A model generated the notes under the pieces. That model did no database searches and had not been told where the DNA came from. It worked only from the letters and a program-made list of their open reading frames with translations. A stretch of 64,000 nucleotides of DNA. Source: JAAFIP01 sp963775085. Lineage in GTDB: Bacteria; Pseudomonadota; Gammaproteobacteria; Burkholderiales; Burkholderiaceae_C. The stretch is taken from contig CAVZHO010000020.1 in the NCBI GenBank assembly GCA_963775085.1, positions 62,001-126,000 of the forward strand. Reading direction: 5' to 3'. The position numbers and the translations under genes were made by a program. Of this stretch, positions 8,551 to 17,120 are shown piece after piece. Position 1 is the first letter of the stretch. Every line of letters begins with the position of its first letter.

Positions 8551-9540
8551 CTAGATGACTTTGGCGCGCATCAGGTCGTTGGTGTTGAGCGCACCAATCA
8601 GCGCACCGTGCGCATCGGTCACCAGCACGCTGGTGATGCGGCGCTGCTCCATCAGCTCGACGGCATCGACGGCCAGCGCATCGGCGTGGACGGTCGCGGG
8701 CTGGGCATGCATCACGTCCTGGGCGAACAGGCCGCGCAGGTCGGCACCGCGCTCGATCAGGCGGCGCAAATCGCCGTCGGTAAAGATGCCCACCGGTTGG
8801 CCTGCGGCATCGACGATGGCGGAGGCACCCAGACCTTTGGCACTCATCTCGCGCATCAACTCGGTAAAAGGGGTCTGCGCAGTCACGCGCGGCACCGCGT
8901 CGCCGCTGCGCATGACATCGCGCACATGGGTCAGCAGCTTGCGGCCCAGGCTGCCGCCGGGGTGGGAGCGGGCAAAGTCCTCGGCCTTGAAGCCGCGCGC
9001 GTCCAGCAAGGCTACGGCCAACGCGTCGCCCATGGCCAGTTGCGCGGTGGTGCTGGCGGTTGGGGCGAGGTTGAGTGGACAGGCCTCTTTGGCGACGCTG
9101 GTGTCGAGCACCGCGTCGGCATGCTGGGCCAGCGTGGACTGCAAACCGCCGGTGATAGCCACCAGGGGGGTGCCCATGCGCCGGATCATCGGCAGCACGG
9201 CGGTCAGCTCGTCGGACTCACCCGAGTTGGAGATGCCCAGCACGCAGTCGATTGGTTTGATCATGCCCAGGTCGCCATGGCTGGCCTCGGCGGGGTGCAC
9301 AAACATGGCGGCTGTGCCGGTGGAGGCCAGCGTTGCGGTGATCTTGCGGCCGATATGCCCGCTTTTTCCCATGCCCATCACCACCACCCGTCCGCGCGTG
9401 GCCAGCAGCAACGCCACCGCTTTGGTAAACGCCGCCTGGCCACTGCTGGCCAGGCGCATACGCATGCCCTGGATGGCAGCGGCTTCGATATCGAGGGTGT
9501 CGAGTGCCAAGGTGATGGCCTGGCTGGGAGTGGGAGTCAT
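8551..9540 (-). CDS. kdsD: Arabinose-5-phosphate isomerase KdsD (KpsF/GutQ family)
   Basis: 329 residues: an N-terminal SIS sugar isomerase domain (VVVMGMGKSGHIGRKI, HPAEASHGDLGMI, SNSGESDEL) and two C-terminal CBS domains (from about residue 205, e.g. MREMSAKGLGASAIVDAAGQ and VTDAHGALIGALNTNDLMRA). It converts ribulose-5-phosphate to arabinose-5-phosphate, the first step of KDO synthesis. It is the first gene of the minus-strand LPS block. Its upstream region carries a copy of the dispersed repeat (9588-9637). Confidence 0.94.
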   Translation of the reverse strand: MTPTPSQAITLALDTLDIEAAAIQGMRMRLASSGQAAFTKAVALLLATRGRVVVMGMGKSGHIGRKITATLASTGTAAMFVHPAEASHGDLGMIKPIDCVLGISNSGESDELTAVLPMIRRMGTPLVAITGGLQSTLAQHADAVLDTSVAKEACPLNLAPTASTTAQLAMGDALAVALLDARGFKAEDFARSHPGGSLGRKLLTHVRDVMRSGDAVPRVTAQTPFTELMREMSAKGLGASAIVDAAGQPVGIFTDGDLRRLIERGADLRGLFAQDVMHAQPATVHADALAVDAVELMEQRRITSVLVTDAHGALIGALNTNDLMRAKVI

Positions 9541-9587
9541 AGCTGCATTTTAGGGGGAGAGTTTGGCAGGCGAGTGCGTACCGCTAT

Positions 9588-9637
9588 TCACTATGTTTTT
9601 GATAGCTGCTTACGTCCTATTGACAAGGACTACGGCC
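9588..9637 (+). repeat. Dispersed palindromic repeat, copy 2
   Basis: Near-consensus intergenic copy between kdsD and the AEC transporter: ATAGCTGCTTACGTCC, then TATTGACAAGGACTACGG. It is among the best matches to the family core and serves as a reference copy. Confidence 0.9.
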
Positions 9638-9677
9638 TGTTTTATGCACTTATTTCACTGTGGGGCTGGTCTAGCAG

Positions 9678-10637
9678 TTATAAACCGGTCATGAAATGCA
9701 CCGCGCCGGAAAAAGTAAGAAAAGCCAGCGCCGTTGACACCAGGATAATGCGCGCGATGCGCCCGTTGTTGGCACCAAACTTTTCTGCCAACAGCGACAC
9801 GTTGGACGCCGATGGCAGCGCCGCTACCAGCACAATCACCGTCAAGCTGAATTTGTCCAGCGGTACACCCAGCGACATCGCGGCACTGCCTACCAGCAGC
9901 ACGAGCAGTGGGTGCAGCACCAGTTTTTTCATGGCCACGGGCACATACTCCGCCAGCGGCGTGGGGTCCTGGCTGGTCATCTGGCTGCGCGCCAGCACCG
10001 CGCCGATGGTAAAGAGTGCCACCGGCGAGGCCGAGTCGGCCAGCAAACTCATGGTTTGCAGTACCGGCTTGACCGGCTCCACGCCAAAGTAGGATGACAC
10101 TGCGCCCGCCATAATCGCCCACGGCATGGGATTGGACAGCACGCCCTTGAGCGCGTTTTTCACCGCCAGCCTGGCCCCACCCGTGTCGGCGGCATCCAGA
10201 CGCGAGAGGGCAATGCATAACGAGGTGGTGATCACCAAATCGATCACGATGGTGACTATCGCCGGGCCCGCCGCCTGCGCGCCCAGCAAGGCTACCAAGA
10301 GTGGTACGCCCATAAAGCCCGTGTTAGGAAAGGCCGCCACCAGCGAACCAAAGGCGGCGTTGTTCCAGTCAATCCGCTGGCTCAGCGTGACAGCGGTGGT
10401 AAAGCTCACCATGATCAGCGCGCACAGCAGGTACACCAGGATCAGCGCCGGGTTGAGCAACAGCGCAATCGGCGTGCCCGAACCAAAGCGGTACAGCATG
10501 CAAGGCAGGGCGAAGTACAGCACAAAGGTGTTGAGCCCCGGAATCGCCGCCTGCGGCAGCCAGCCGCGCCGCGCCGCCACGTAGCCGCACAGCACGAGGG
10601 CGAAGAAGGGGAAGGTGATGAGGAGGATTTGCAGCAC
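9678..10637 (-). CDS. AEC-family (auxin efflux carrier-like) transporter
   Basis: 319 residues, very hydrophobic, with about ten predicted membrane segments and no signal peptide. The family pattern is visible: an N-terminal LPLFALVLCGY-type segment (here LITFPFFALVLCGYVAARRG), AAFGSLVAAFPNTGFMGVPLL, SPVALFTIGAVLA and a C-terminal ALPSASNVSLLAEKFG. Bacterial AEC proteins export or import small organic acids such as malonate or malate; the substrate here cannot be read. It is a single gene, divergent from the helicase. Confidence 0.85.
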   Translation of the reverse strand: MLQILLITFPFFALVLCGYVAARRGWLPQAAIPGLNTFVLYFALPCMLYRFGSGTPIALLLNPALILVYLLCALIMVSFTTAVTLSQRIDWNNAAFGSLVAAFPNTGFMGVPLLVALLGAQAAGPAIVTIVIDLVITTSLCIALSRLDAADTGGARLAVKNALKGVLSNPMPWAIMAGAVSSYFGVEPVKPVLQTMSLLADSASPVALFTIGAVLARSQMTSQDPTPLAEYVPVAMKKLVLHPLLVLLVGSAAMSLGVPLDKFSLTVIVLVAALPSASNVSLLAEKFGANNGRIARIILVSTALAFLTFSGAVHFMTGL

Positions 10638-10758
10638 CGGCCTATTGTCTCAGCCACTTGCCATGCAAATCGCATCCCGCAGACAATAATCACTGCGCCC
10701 ACCCGGTATGATCCGTGGCTTCGCCCGTTCTCCCCTTCCCCCCTCCTCGCCCGCTCGC

Positions 10759-12873
10759 ATGTCTTCCACCGACTCAGGTCTCAATCTCGCCCAACAAGAG
10801 GCGGTGAACTACATCCACGGGCCGTGCCTGGTGCTGGCGGGCGCGGGTTCGGGCAAAACGCGGGTGATCACGCACAAAATTGGCCGCTTGATTCTGGCGG
10901 GCAACGAGCCCAGCCAGATTGCCGCCATTACCTTCACCAACAAGGCTGCCGCCGAGATGCGCGAGCGCGCCAAGACGCTGGTGGGCAGGGCCGCTAAAAC
11001 CGTGGTGATCTGCACCTTCCACTCGCTGGGGGTGCGCATGCTGCGCGAGAGCGGGCACGCGCTGGGACTGAAAAAACAGTTCAGCATTCTGGACAGCGAC
11101 GATGTGCTCTCGATGATCAAAGACGCGGGCGGTGGCACGGACAACGCGGCGGCGCGGCAACACCAATGGGGCATCAGTGCCTGGAAGAATGCGGGGCTGA
11201 ATTCAGCGCAGGCCCTGGCGCAGGCCAAGGACGATAACGAACGCATCACGGCGACCATCATGGGCCGCTACGAGGAGCGGCTCACGGCCTACCAGGCGGT
11301 GGACTTTGACGATCTGATTGGCATGCCGCTCAAGCTGTTGCAAAAATCACCCGAGATTACCCGGCACTGGCAGGCCCAATTTGCCCATGTGCTGGTGGAC
11401 GAATACCAGGACACCAATGCCACCCAGTACGAGCTGCTCAAGCTGCTCATTGGCAATGAAGCGCGCATGACCTGTGTGGGCGATGATGACCAGTCGATCT
11501 ATGGCTGGCGGGGCGCCACGCTGGACAACCTGAAAAAACTGCCGCTGGATTTCCCGCAGCTCAAGGTCATCAAGCTGGAGCAGAATTACCGCTCTACGGC
11601 GGCCATTTTGCGGGCGGCCAATAACGTGATTGGCCCCAATCCCAAGCTGTACCCCAAAACCCTGTGGAGTGACCTGGGCGAGGGCGAGCCGGTGCGGGTG
11701 GTGGACGCCGACAACGAAGAGCACGAGGCCGAGCGCGCCGTGGCGCGCATTCAAAGCCTGCGCGTGGACAGCGACCTGACGCAAACCCAGCAGCACAAAG
11801 AATACCGCGACTTTGCCATTCTGTACCGCGCCAACCACCAGGCCCGCATCATCGAGCAGGCGCTGCGCAAGGCCAACATCCCCTACAAGGTGTCGGGCGG
11901 GCAGAGCTTCTTTGACCGTGCCGAAATCAAAGACCTGTGTTCCTGGCTGCGCCTGATCACCAACAACGACGACGACCCGGCGTTCCTGCGCGCCGTCACC
12001 AGCCCCAAGCGCGGCATCGGCCACACCACCTTGCAGCAGCTGGGCAACTTTGCCGCGCAGTACAAGCTGAGTCTGTTTGAGGCGCTGTTTTCCAACTCCC
12101 TGGCCAGCGCCATCAGCGCGCGCACCGTCGGCGGCCTGCACGAGTTTGGCCGCTACGTGAATGACCTGGAATACCGCGCGCGCCACACCCTGGGTGCCGA
12201 GGCAGCCGGCGTGTTTTTAACCGATTGGCTGAAAGACATCGGCTACGAAAAGCACCTCTACGAGAGCGAAGAGAATGAAAAAGTCGCTGCCAGCAAATGG
12301 ACCAATGTGATCGAGTTTTGCGACTGGATGGCCAAGCGCTGCGGCGGCGAGATCGAAGACGGTGGCGGCCTGAGCCTGCAGCCAGAGATCAAAACCCTGC
12401 TCGAGGTGGTGCAGACCATCTCGCTGCTGTCCACCCTGACCAACCGCGAGAAAGACCAGAACGTCGTGACCCTGTCCACTTTGCACGCCGCCAAGGGCCT
12501 GGAGTGGCCGCATGTGATGCTGGCCGGAGTGAGCGAGGGCATGCTGCCCTTCAAACTGGGCGAGGGCGACGCCGCCTCCACGGATGCCAAAGCCGCCGCC
12601 AACGAGGGCATCCTGGCCCGGCTGCAGGAAGAGCGCCGCCTGATGTACGTCGGCATTACCCGCGCGCAGCGCACGCTGTCGGTGAGCTGGCCCAAGAAAA
12701 AGAAAAAGGGCCGCGAGATGGTCAGCGCCCAGCCCAGCCGCTTTATTGCCGAGATGGCGCTGGCGCAAACCACCGTGCGCGAAGACCCGCGCGAAAAACT
12801 CAAGGCCTTGCGTGCCGAGTTTGCGCGCAAGGCCCACGACAACGCCGAGCTGGCCAAAGCGCAGGCCCTGTAG
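10759..12873 (+). CDS. rep: ATP-dependent DNA helicase, UvrD/Rep type
   Basis: 704 residues of helicase superfamily 1A. Motifs in order: Q-motif LNLAQQEAVNYI, Walker A LAGAGSGKTRVITHKI, Ia ITFTNKAAAEMRER, II LVDEYQDTN, III GDDDQSIYGWRGA, IV LEQNYRSTAAIL, V VVTLSTLHAAKGLEWPHV and VI RLMYVGITRAQRTL. The EYQDTN form and the length of about 700 point to Rep rather than UvrD or PcrA. Rep unwinds DNA 3'-5' and helps replication forks pass protein blocks. ATG 10759 is preferred to the upstream in-frame ATG at 10708, whose Pro-rich leader looks non-coding. Confidence 0.9.
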   Translation: MSSTDSGLNLAQQEAVNYIHGPCLVLAGAGSGKTRVITHKIGRLILAGNEPSQIAAITFTNKAAAEMRERAKTLVGRAAKTVVICTFHSLGVRMLRESGHALGLKKQFSILDSDDVLSMIKDAGGGTDNAAARQHQWGISAWKNAGLNSAQALAQAKDDNERITATIMGRYEERLTAYQAVDFDDLIGMPLKLLQKSPEITRHWQAQFAHVLVDEYQDTNATQYELLKLLIGNEARMTCVGDDDQSIYGWRGATLDNLKKLPLDFPQLKVIKLEQNYRSTAAILRAANNVIGPNPKLYPKTLWSDLGEGEPVRVVDADNEEHEAERAVARIQSLRVDSDLTQTQQHKEYRDFAILYRANHQARIIEQALRKANIPYKVSGGQSFFDRAEIKDLCSWLRLITNNDDDPAFLRAVTSPKRGIGHTTLQQLGNFAAQYKLSLFEALFSNSLASAISARTVGGLHEFGRYVNDLEYRARHTLGAEAAGVFLTDWLKDIGYEKHLYESEENEKVAASKWTNVIEFCDWMAKRCGGEIEDGGGLSLQPEIKTLLEVVQTISLLSTLTNREKDQNVVTLSTLHAAKGLEWPHVMLAGVSEGMLPFKLGEGDAASTDAKAAANEGILARLQEERRLMYVGITRAQRTLSVSWPKKKKKGREMVSAQPSRFIAEMALAQTTVREDPREKLKALRAEFARKAHDNAELAKAQAL

Positions 12874-13013
12874 TGGGTAGGCCCCCAAGCCTCCGGGCTT
12901 CACGTCGTATCATTGGCGTTTGTGACACCTGATGTGCACTTCCCAATGGATGGCGCGCCGACCGAGCGCCACTAGCGGCAAGTGGCCGTACTGACTCTTT
13001 CATACCCTCCCCC

Positions 13014-14438
13014 ATGCTCGCCCGCCACGCTGATCCGATTGCTGCCATTGCCACCGCCCCTGGGCGCGGTGCGGTGGGCATGGTGCGGGTGTCGGGCCAG
13101 TCGGTACAGGCCATCATTGACGCGTTGTGCGGCAAGGCGCTCAAAGCCCGCGAGGCGACTTACCTGCCCTTTCTGGCAGCCGACGGCAGCGCCATCGACC
13201 AGGGGCTGGCGCTGCACTTCCCGGCACCGCACAGCTATACCGGTGAGGATGTGCTGGAACTGCAAGCCCACGGCGGGCCGGTGGTGTTGCAACTGTTGCT
13301 GGCGCGCTGTCTGGAGGCCGGCAAAGCCATGCATCTGCGCGTTGCCGCCCCCGGCGAATTTACCGAGCGCGCGTTCCTGAACGACAAAATCGACCTGGCC
13401 CAGGCCGAGGCGATTGCCGATCTGATCGATGCCAGCACCGAGGCCGCCGCCCGCAGCGCCAGCCGCTCGCTGGCTGGCGTGTTCTCGCGCCAGGTGCATA
13501 GCCTGCGCGATGCGCTGATCCATCTGCGTATGCTGGTGGAGGCCACACTGGACTTTCCTGAAGAAGAAATCGACCATTTACGCAAGGCAGACGCGGGTGG
13601 CCAGCTCCTGCATTTACAGCAAACCAATGCCGAGCTGCTGCAAAAAACCCAGCAGGGCGCGCTGCTGCGCGAGGGCATCAAGGTGGTGATCGCCGGGCAA
13701 CCCAATGCGGGCAAAAGCTCCCTGCTCAACGCCCTGGCCGGAGCCGAGCTGGCCATCGTCACGCCGATTGCGGGCACCACGCGCGACAAGGTGCAGCAAA
13801 CCATCCAGATCGAAGGCGTGCCCCTGCACATCATCGACACCGCCGGGCTGCGCGACAGTACTGACGAGGTCGAGCGCATCGGCATCGCCCGCGCCTGGGA
13901 TGAAATCGCCGGAGCCGATGCCGTGCTGCACCTGCATGACCTGGCTGCCACGCACCATGCCGACCCCCAGATTGCTACAAAAACAATAGCTGCTGATGAC
14001 CTTTTGACAAGGACTATTGCCGGAAAAGTATCTAAAAATATCCCCGTAGTGCAAATCTGGAACAAACTGGACGCGGTGCCAGAACCGCTGGCTCGTCAGC
14101 ACCTCGCTGGCACCCCCGAGGGCAGTGCCAGCCTGACCCTGAGCGCCAAAACCGGGCACGGCATCGAGCCACTGCGCCAGAAGCTGTTGCAGATTGCCGG
14201 CTGGCAATCTGCAACAGAAGGCATCTTCATCGCCCGCGCACGCCATGTACAGGCGCTCCAGGACGTGCAACGCCATTTGGCGACGGCCAGCGAACTCCTG
14301 GCCGCCCAAACCCAAAGCCTGGACCTGCTGGCCGAGGAGCTGCGCCTGGCGCAAAACGCGCTGGGCAGTATCACCGGTGAGTTCAGCGCCGACGATCTGC
14401 TGGGCGAGATTTTTTCCCGGTTTTGCATCGGGAAATAA
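13014..14438 (+). CDS. mnmE: tRNA uridine-5-carboxymethylaminomethyl(34) GTPase MnmE
   Basis: 474 residues: an N-terminal tetrahydrofolate-binding domain (PIAAIATAPGRGAVGMVRVSG), a helical domain, an inserted G domain and the C-terminal FCIGK with its essential Cys. G motifs: GQPNAGKSSLLN, TRDKV, DTAGLRDS, NKLD. With MnmG it modifies the wobble uridine of several tRNAs. An in-frame copy of the dispersed repeat encodes about residues 320-336 (IATKTIAADDLLTRTI), between G3 and G4 in a surface loop of the G domain, so these residues should be absent from most MnmE proteins. Confidence 0.95.
   Translation: MLARHADPIAAIATAPGRGAVGMVRVSGQSVQAIIDALCGKALKAREATYLPFLAADGSAIDQGLALHFPAPHSYTGEDVLELQAHGGPVVLQLLLARCLEAGKAMHLRVAAPGEFTERAFLNDKIDLAQAEAIADLIDASTEAAARSASRSLAGVFSRQVHSLRDALIHLRMLVEATLDFPEEEIDHLRKADAGGQLLHLQQTNAELLQKTQQGALLREGIKVVIAGQPNAGKSSLLNALAGAELAIVTPIAGTTRDKVQQTIQIEGVPLHIIDTAGLRDSTDEVERIGIARAWDEIAGADAVLHLHDLAATHHADPQIATKTIAADDLLTRTIAGKVSKNIPVVQIWNKLDAVPEPLARQHLAGTPEGSASLTLSAKTGHGIEPLRQKLLQIAGWQSATEGIFIARARHVQALQDVQRHLATASELLAAQTQSLDLLAEELRLAQNALGSITGEFSADDLLGEIFSRFCIGK
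13971..14020 (+). repeat. Dispersed palindromic repeat, copy 3 (inside mnmE)
   Basis: Same-strand copy within the MnmE G domain: ATTGCTACAAAAACAATAGC followed by CTTTTGACAAGGACTATTG. It is translated in the frame shared by most coding copies. Confidence 0.85.
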
Positions 14439-14466
14439 TGCCTTTTTGGCCTTTATCCCAAAAATA

Positions 14467-14503
14467 AAACAAAGCCTAAGCAGATACTTTTTGTAGCTAA
14501 TTC
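14467..14503 (-). repeat. Partial copy of the dispersed repeat at the 3' end of the EVE gene
   Basis: Read on the minus strand, the gene end runs TTAGCTACAAAAAG then TATCTGCTTAGG, resembling the 5' half of the repeat without its hairpin. It may supply the TAG stop of the EVE gene. Assignment is tentative because the diagnostic hairpin is missing. Confidence 0.45.
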
Positions 14504-14952
14504 ATGCGTGCGATTTCGTCCCAGTGCACTTTGTCCACCGGCGTGATCGACAGCCGGTTGCCGCGCTGCAGGATGCGCAAGTCGGCCAATGCGGGGGTGG
14601 CGCGCAGGGTGGCCAAGGGGATCAGGGGGAGTTTTTTCACCAGCTGTACATCCACATGCAGCCAGCGCGGCACGTCGGGCTTGGATTTGGGGTCGAAATA
14701 TTTGCTCTTGAGGTCAAACTGCGTAGCATCGGGGTAGGCCAGGCGGCTGATGCGCACGATGCCAGCGATGCCCGGCTGGGGGCAGGAGGAGTGGTAAAAG
14801 AAGGCCAGGTCACCCACCTGCATGTCGTCGCGCATAAAGTTGCGCGCCTGGTAGTTGCGCACGCCGACCCAAGGCACGGTCTGCTGTGGCAGCGTCGCCA
14901 GATCGTCGATAGAGCAGTCGGCGGGCTCGGATTTCATCAGCCAGTAGCGCAT
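14497..14952 (-). CDS. EVE domain-containing protein
   Basis: 151 residues matching the EVE fold: MRYWLMKSEP at the start, VPWVGVRNYQARNFMRDDMQ, GDLAFFYHSSC and GIAGIVRISRLAYPD. These proteins resemble YTH domains and are thought to recognise modified bases in RNA or DNA; most are stand-alone and of unknown physiological role. ATG 14952 has a strong AAGGAGG site upstream; the longer open frame to 15018 is discarded. Divergent from the MOSC gene. Confidence 0.9.
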   Translation of the reverse strand: MRYWLMKSEPADCSIDDLATLPQQTVPWVGVRNYQARNFMRDDMQVGDLAFFYHSSCPQPGIAGIVRISRLAYPDATQFDLKSKYFDPKSKPDVPRWLHVDVQLVKKLPLIPLATLRATPALADLRILQRGNRLSITPVDKVHWDEIARMN

Positions 14953-15027
14953 GGGGCCTCCTTGCGGGTTGTGTAGACTGGGGAGTATAAATTGTTGCCA
15001 ATCAATCGGTTTTGGCAATTAAATGTG

Positions 15028-15078
15028 CTGGTAGTCCTTGTCACATGGACGTAAGTAGCTATTATTTTTATAGTGTAC
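15028..15078 (-). repeat. Dispersed palindromic repeat, copy 4
   Basis: Reverse-strand intergenic copy between the EVE and MOSC genes (GTAGTCCTTGTCACATGGAC, then GTAAGTAGCTATTATTTTTA). It lies directly upstream of the MOSC gene start. Confidence 0.85.
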
Positions 15079-15092
15079 TTACAATCCTCGGT

Positions 15093-15686
15093 ATGCACCC
15101 GCCACCTCTTCAGCAGCTCCTCAGCCTCAACATCGGCCACGCCCAGCCGCTGCTGGCGGGTGGGCGCAGGTTTTTGTCGGGCATTGGCAAACGCGCCGTG
15201 CAGGGCGCGGTGGTGGTGGGGCAGATGGGCTTGGCGGGGGACGAGCAGGTAGAACTTAGCATCCACGGCGGGCCCGACAAGGCGGTGTATGCCTATCCGG
15301 CCGAGCACTACCCCTACTGGCAGGCCCAGCGGCGGGAGCACGGGGTGAGCCTGTTTGACGAGGCGTTGCCCCCCGGTTTTGTGGGCGAGAACCTGACGCT
15401 GACGGGCCTGCGCGAAGACGCGGTGTGGATCGGCGACCAGCTGGTATTTGCCGACTGCGTGCTGCGCGTGACCGCGCCGCGTGAGCCCTGCTTCAAGTTT
15501 GACGCGGTGATGGGCCTTGCCCAAGCCGGGCGGCAGATGGTGCTGACGCAACGCTGCGGCTTTTACCTCAGTGTGCAGCGCAGCGGCACGCTGAAGGCGG
15601 GCGAGGTCTTTACCTTGGTCGCCGGGCAGCGTGCCATGACGGTGGCGCAGGCGATCAGCGGCAAGCGGGCCAAGCACCTGCGCTAA
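15093..15686 (+). CDS. MOSC domain-containing protein (YiiM-like)
   Basis: 197 residues. Family features: VELSIHGGPDKAVYAYPAEH, GENLTLTGL, WIGDQLVFADCVLRVTAPREPC with the conserved MOSC Cys, and a C-terminal helical part. YiiM-type proteins bind molybdenum cofactor and reduce N-hydroxylated compounds. The ATG at 15093 is preferred because the upstream frame is made of the repeat element. The next gene on this strand is amtB, 221 bases away, with its own promoter. Confidence 0.85.
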   Translation: MHPPPLQQLLSLNIGHAQPLLAGGRRFLSGIGKRAVQGAVVVGQMGLAGDEQVELSIHGGPDKAVYAYPAEHYPYWQAQRREHGVSLFDEALPPGFVGENLTLTGLREDAVWIGDQLVFADCVLRVTAPREPCFKFDAVMGLAQAGRQMVLTQRCGFYLSVQRSGTLKAGEVFTLVAGQRAMTVAQAISGKRAKHLR

Positions 15687-15798
15687 GGCAGCGCTGGCAG
15701 CGTTGGTTGCGGGCGAGCGATGAAAAAGCGTCCAGGCTGGTGCGCTAACCGGCAAACACACCGCCTAGAAGGCACCAATAAACCCAAAAGCACCGATT

Positions 15799-15815
15799 TG
15801 GCGCAAATATTGCTT
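15799..15815 (+). promoter_or_regulatory. Putative sigma-54 (-24/-12) promoter of the first amtB
   Basis: TGGCGC-N5-TTGCTT with the invariant GG (15800-15801) and GC (15812-15813) separated by exactly 10 bases, as required for RpoN promoters. It lies about 95 bases before the amtB start. GGTGCG (about 15739) and GGCACC (about 15771) half-sites upstream could belong to NtrC sites, but this is weak. Confidence 0.6.
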
Positions 15816-15907
15816 CTTTTACGTGCGTTAACCAAAGTCATGCAGAAAACGCACCAAAACAAAGCATTTTTCTCTCCCTTCATCAACCCACAGCCCAAGA
15901 GACCTCC

Positions 15908-17110
15908 ATGGAAGCACTAAAACAAGGCACTGACGCGTTATTTATCCTGCTGGGGGCCATCATGGTGCTGGCCATGCATGCCGGATTCGCGTTTTTAGAA
16001 CTCGGCACCGTCCGCAAAAAGAACCAGGTCAACGCCCTGGTCAAAATCCTGGTCGACTTCTCGATGTCCACCATCGTCTACTTTGTGGTGGGCTACGGCG
16101 TGGCCTATGGCACCAGCTTCATGGTGGGTGCAGAGCAACTGGCCGCCAAGAACGGCTACGAGTTGGTGAAGTTTTTCTTCCTGCTCACCTTCGCCGCCGC
16201 CATCCCCGCCATCATTTCGGGCGGCATTGCCGAACGCGCCAAGTTTTGGCCGCAGTTGATCGCCACGGCCATCATCGTCGGCTTCATTTATCCATTTTTT
16301 GAAGGCATTGCCTGGAACCAGGCTTACGGCGTGCAAGCCTGGATCAAGGCCACCACGGGCGAAGAGTTCCACGACTTTGCCGGCTCCGTCGTCGTCCATG
16401 CCGTGGGCGGCTGGATCGCCCTGCCTGCGGTGCTGCTGCTGGGCGCACGCTACAACCGCTACAAAAAAGACGGTGGCATCTCGGCCCATCCACCCTCCTC
16501 CATTCCCTTTTTGGCGCTGGGTGCCTGGACGCTGTGCGTGGGCTGGTTTGGCTTTAACGTGATGAGTGCGCAGACCATCGACAAAATCTCCGGCCTGGTG
16601 GCCGTCAACTCGTTGATGGCCATGGTGGGCGGTACGCTGGCCGCGCTGGTGCTGGGCAAAAACGACCCCGGCTTTGTCTACAACGGCCCCTTGGCCGGCC
16701 TGGTGGCCGTGTGCGCGGGCTCTGACCTGATGCACCCGCTGGGCGCGCTGGTGGTGGGCGCAATGGCAGGCGCCATCTTCGTCATCATGTTCACGCTGAC
16801 GCAAAACAAATGGAAGATCGACGACGTGCTGGGCGTGTGGCCGCTGCACGGCCTGTGCGGCACCTGGGGCGGCATTGCTGCGGGCATCTTTGGCAGCAAG
16901 GCGCTGGGCGGCTTGGGCGGCGTGTCGTTGCAAGCCCAGCTGATGGGCACCGCCATGGGCGTGGTTTGGGCACTGCTGGGCGGCTTTGTCGTGTACTACG
17001 CGCTCAAGGTGACGATGGGCCTGCGTATGAGCCAGGAAGAAGAGTTTGAGGGTGCCGATTTAAGCATCCACAAGATCAGCTCGTCGCCAGACCGGGAAGC
17101 TACCTGGTAG
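15908..17110 (+). CDS. amtB: Ammonium transporter (Amt family)
   Basis: 400 residues with about eleven membrane segments. Conserved Amt positions are present: AMHAGFAFLELGTVR, HDFAGSVVVHAVGGW with the Asp and first twin His, GWFGFNV and LHGLCGTWGGIAAG with the second twin His. It starts directly with the first transmembrane helix and lacks the cleavable signal peptide of typical AmtB, unlike the second Amt in this window (52095-53657). No glnK is adjacent. A sigma-54 promoter upstream suggests nitrogen control. A sensor or uptake role under other conditions is possible. It converges with bufC, 10 bases apart. Confidence 0.92.
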   Translation: MEALKQGTDALFILLGAIMVLAMHAGFAFLELGTVRKKNQVNALVKILVDFSMSTIVYFVVGYGVAYGTSFMVGAEQLAAKNGYELVKFFFLLTFAAAIPAIISGGIAERAKFWPQLIATAIIVGFIYPFFEGIAWNQAYGVQAWIKATTGEEFHDFAGSVVVHAVGGWIALPAVLLLGARYNRYKKDGGISAHPPSSIPFLALGAWTLCVGWFGFNVMSAQTIDKISGLVAVNSLMAMVGGTLAALVLGKNDPGFVYNGPLAGLVAVCAGSDLMHPLGALVVGAMAGAIFVIMFTLTQNKWKIDDVLGVWPLHGLCGTWGGIAAGIFGSKALGGLGGVSLQAQLMGTAMGVVWALLGGFVVYYALKVTMGLRMSQEEEFEGADLSIHKISSSPDREATW

Positions 17111-17120
17111 GGGGCTAGCG

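Noticed and set aside
8536..10092. Long plus-strand frame (518 codons) opposite kdsD and the AEC transporter
   Set aside because: It is antisense to two clear genes, has shadow composition (His, Gly, Gln-rich) and shows no domain. High GC makes such shadow frames common.
15720..15920. 66-codon frame in front of the first amtB
   Set aside because: It covers the sigma-54 promoter and overlaps the amtB start; no domain and no ribosome binding site.
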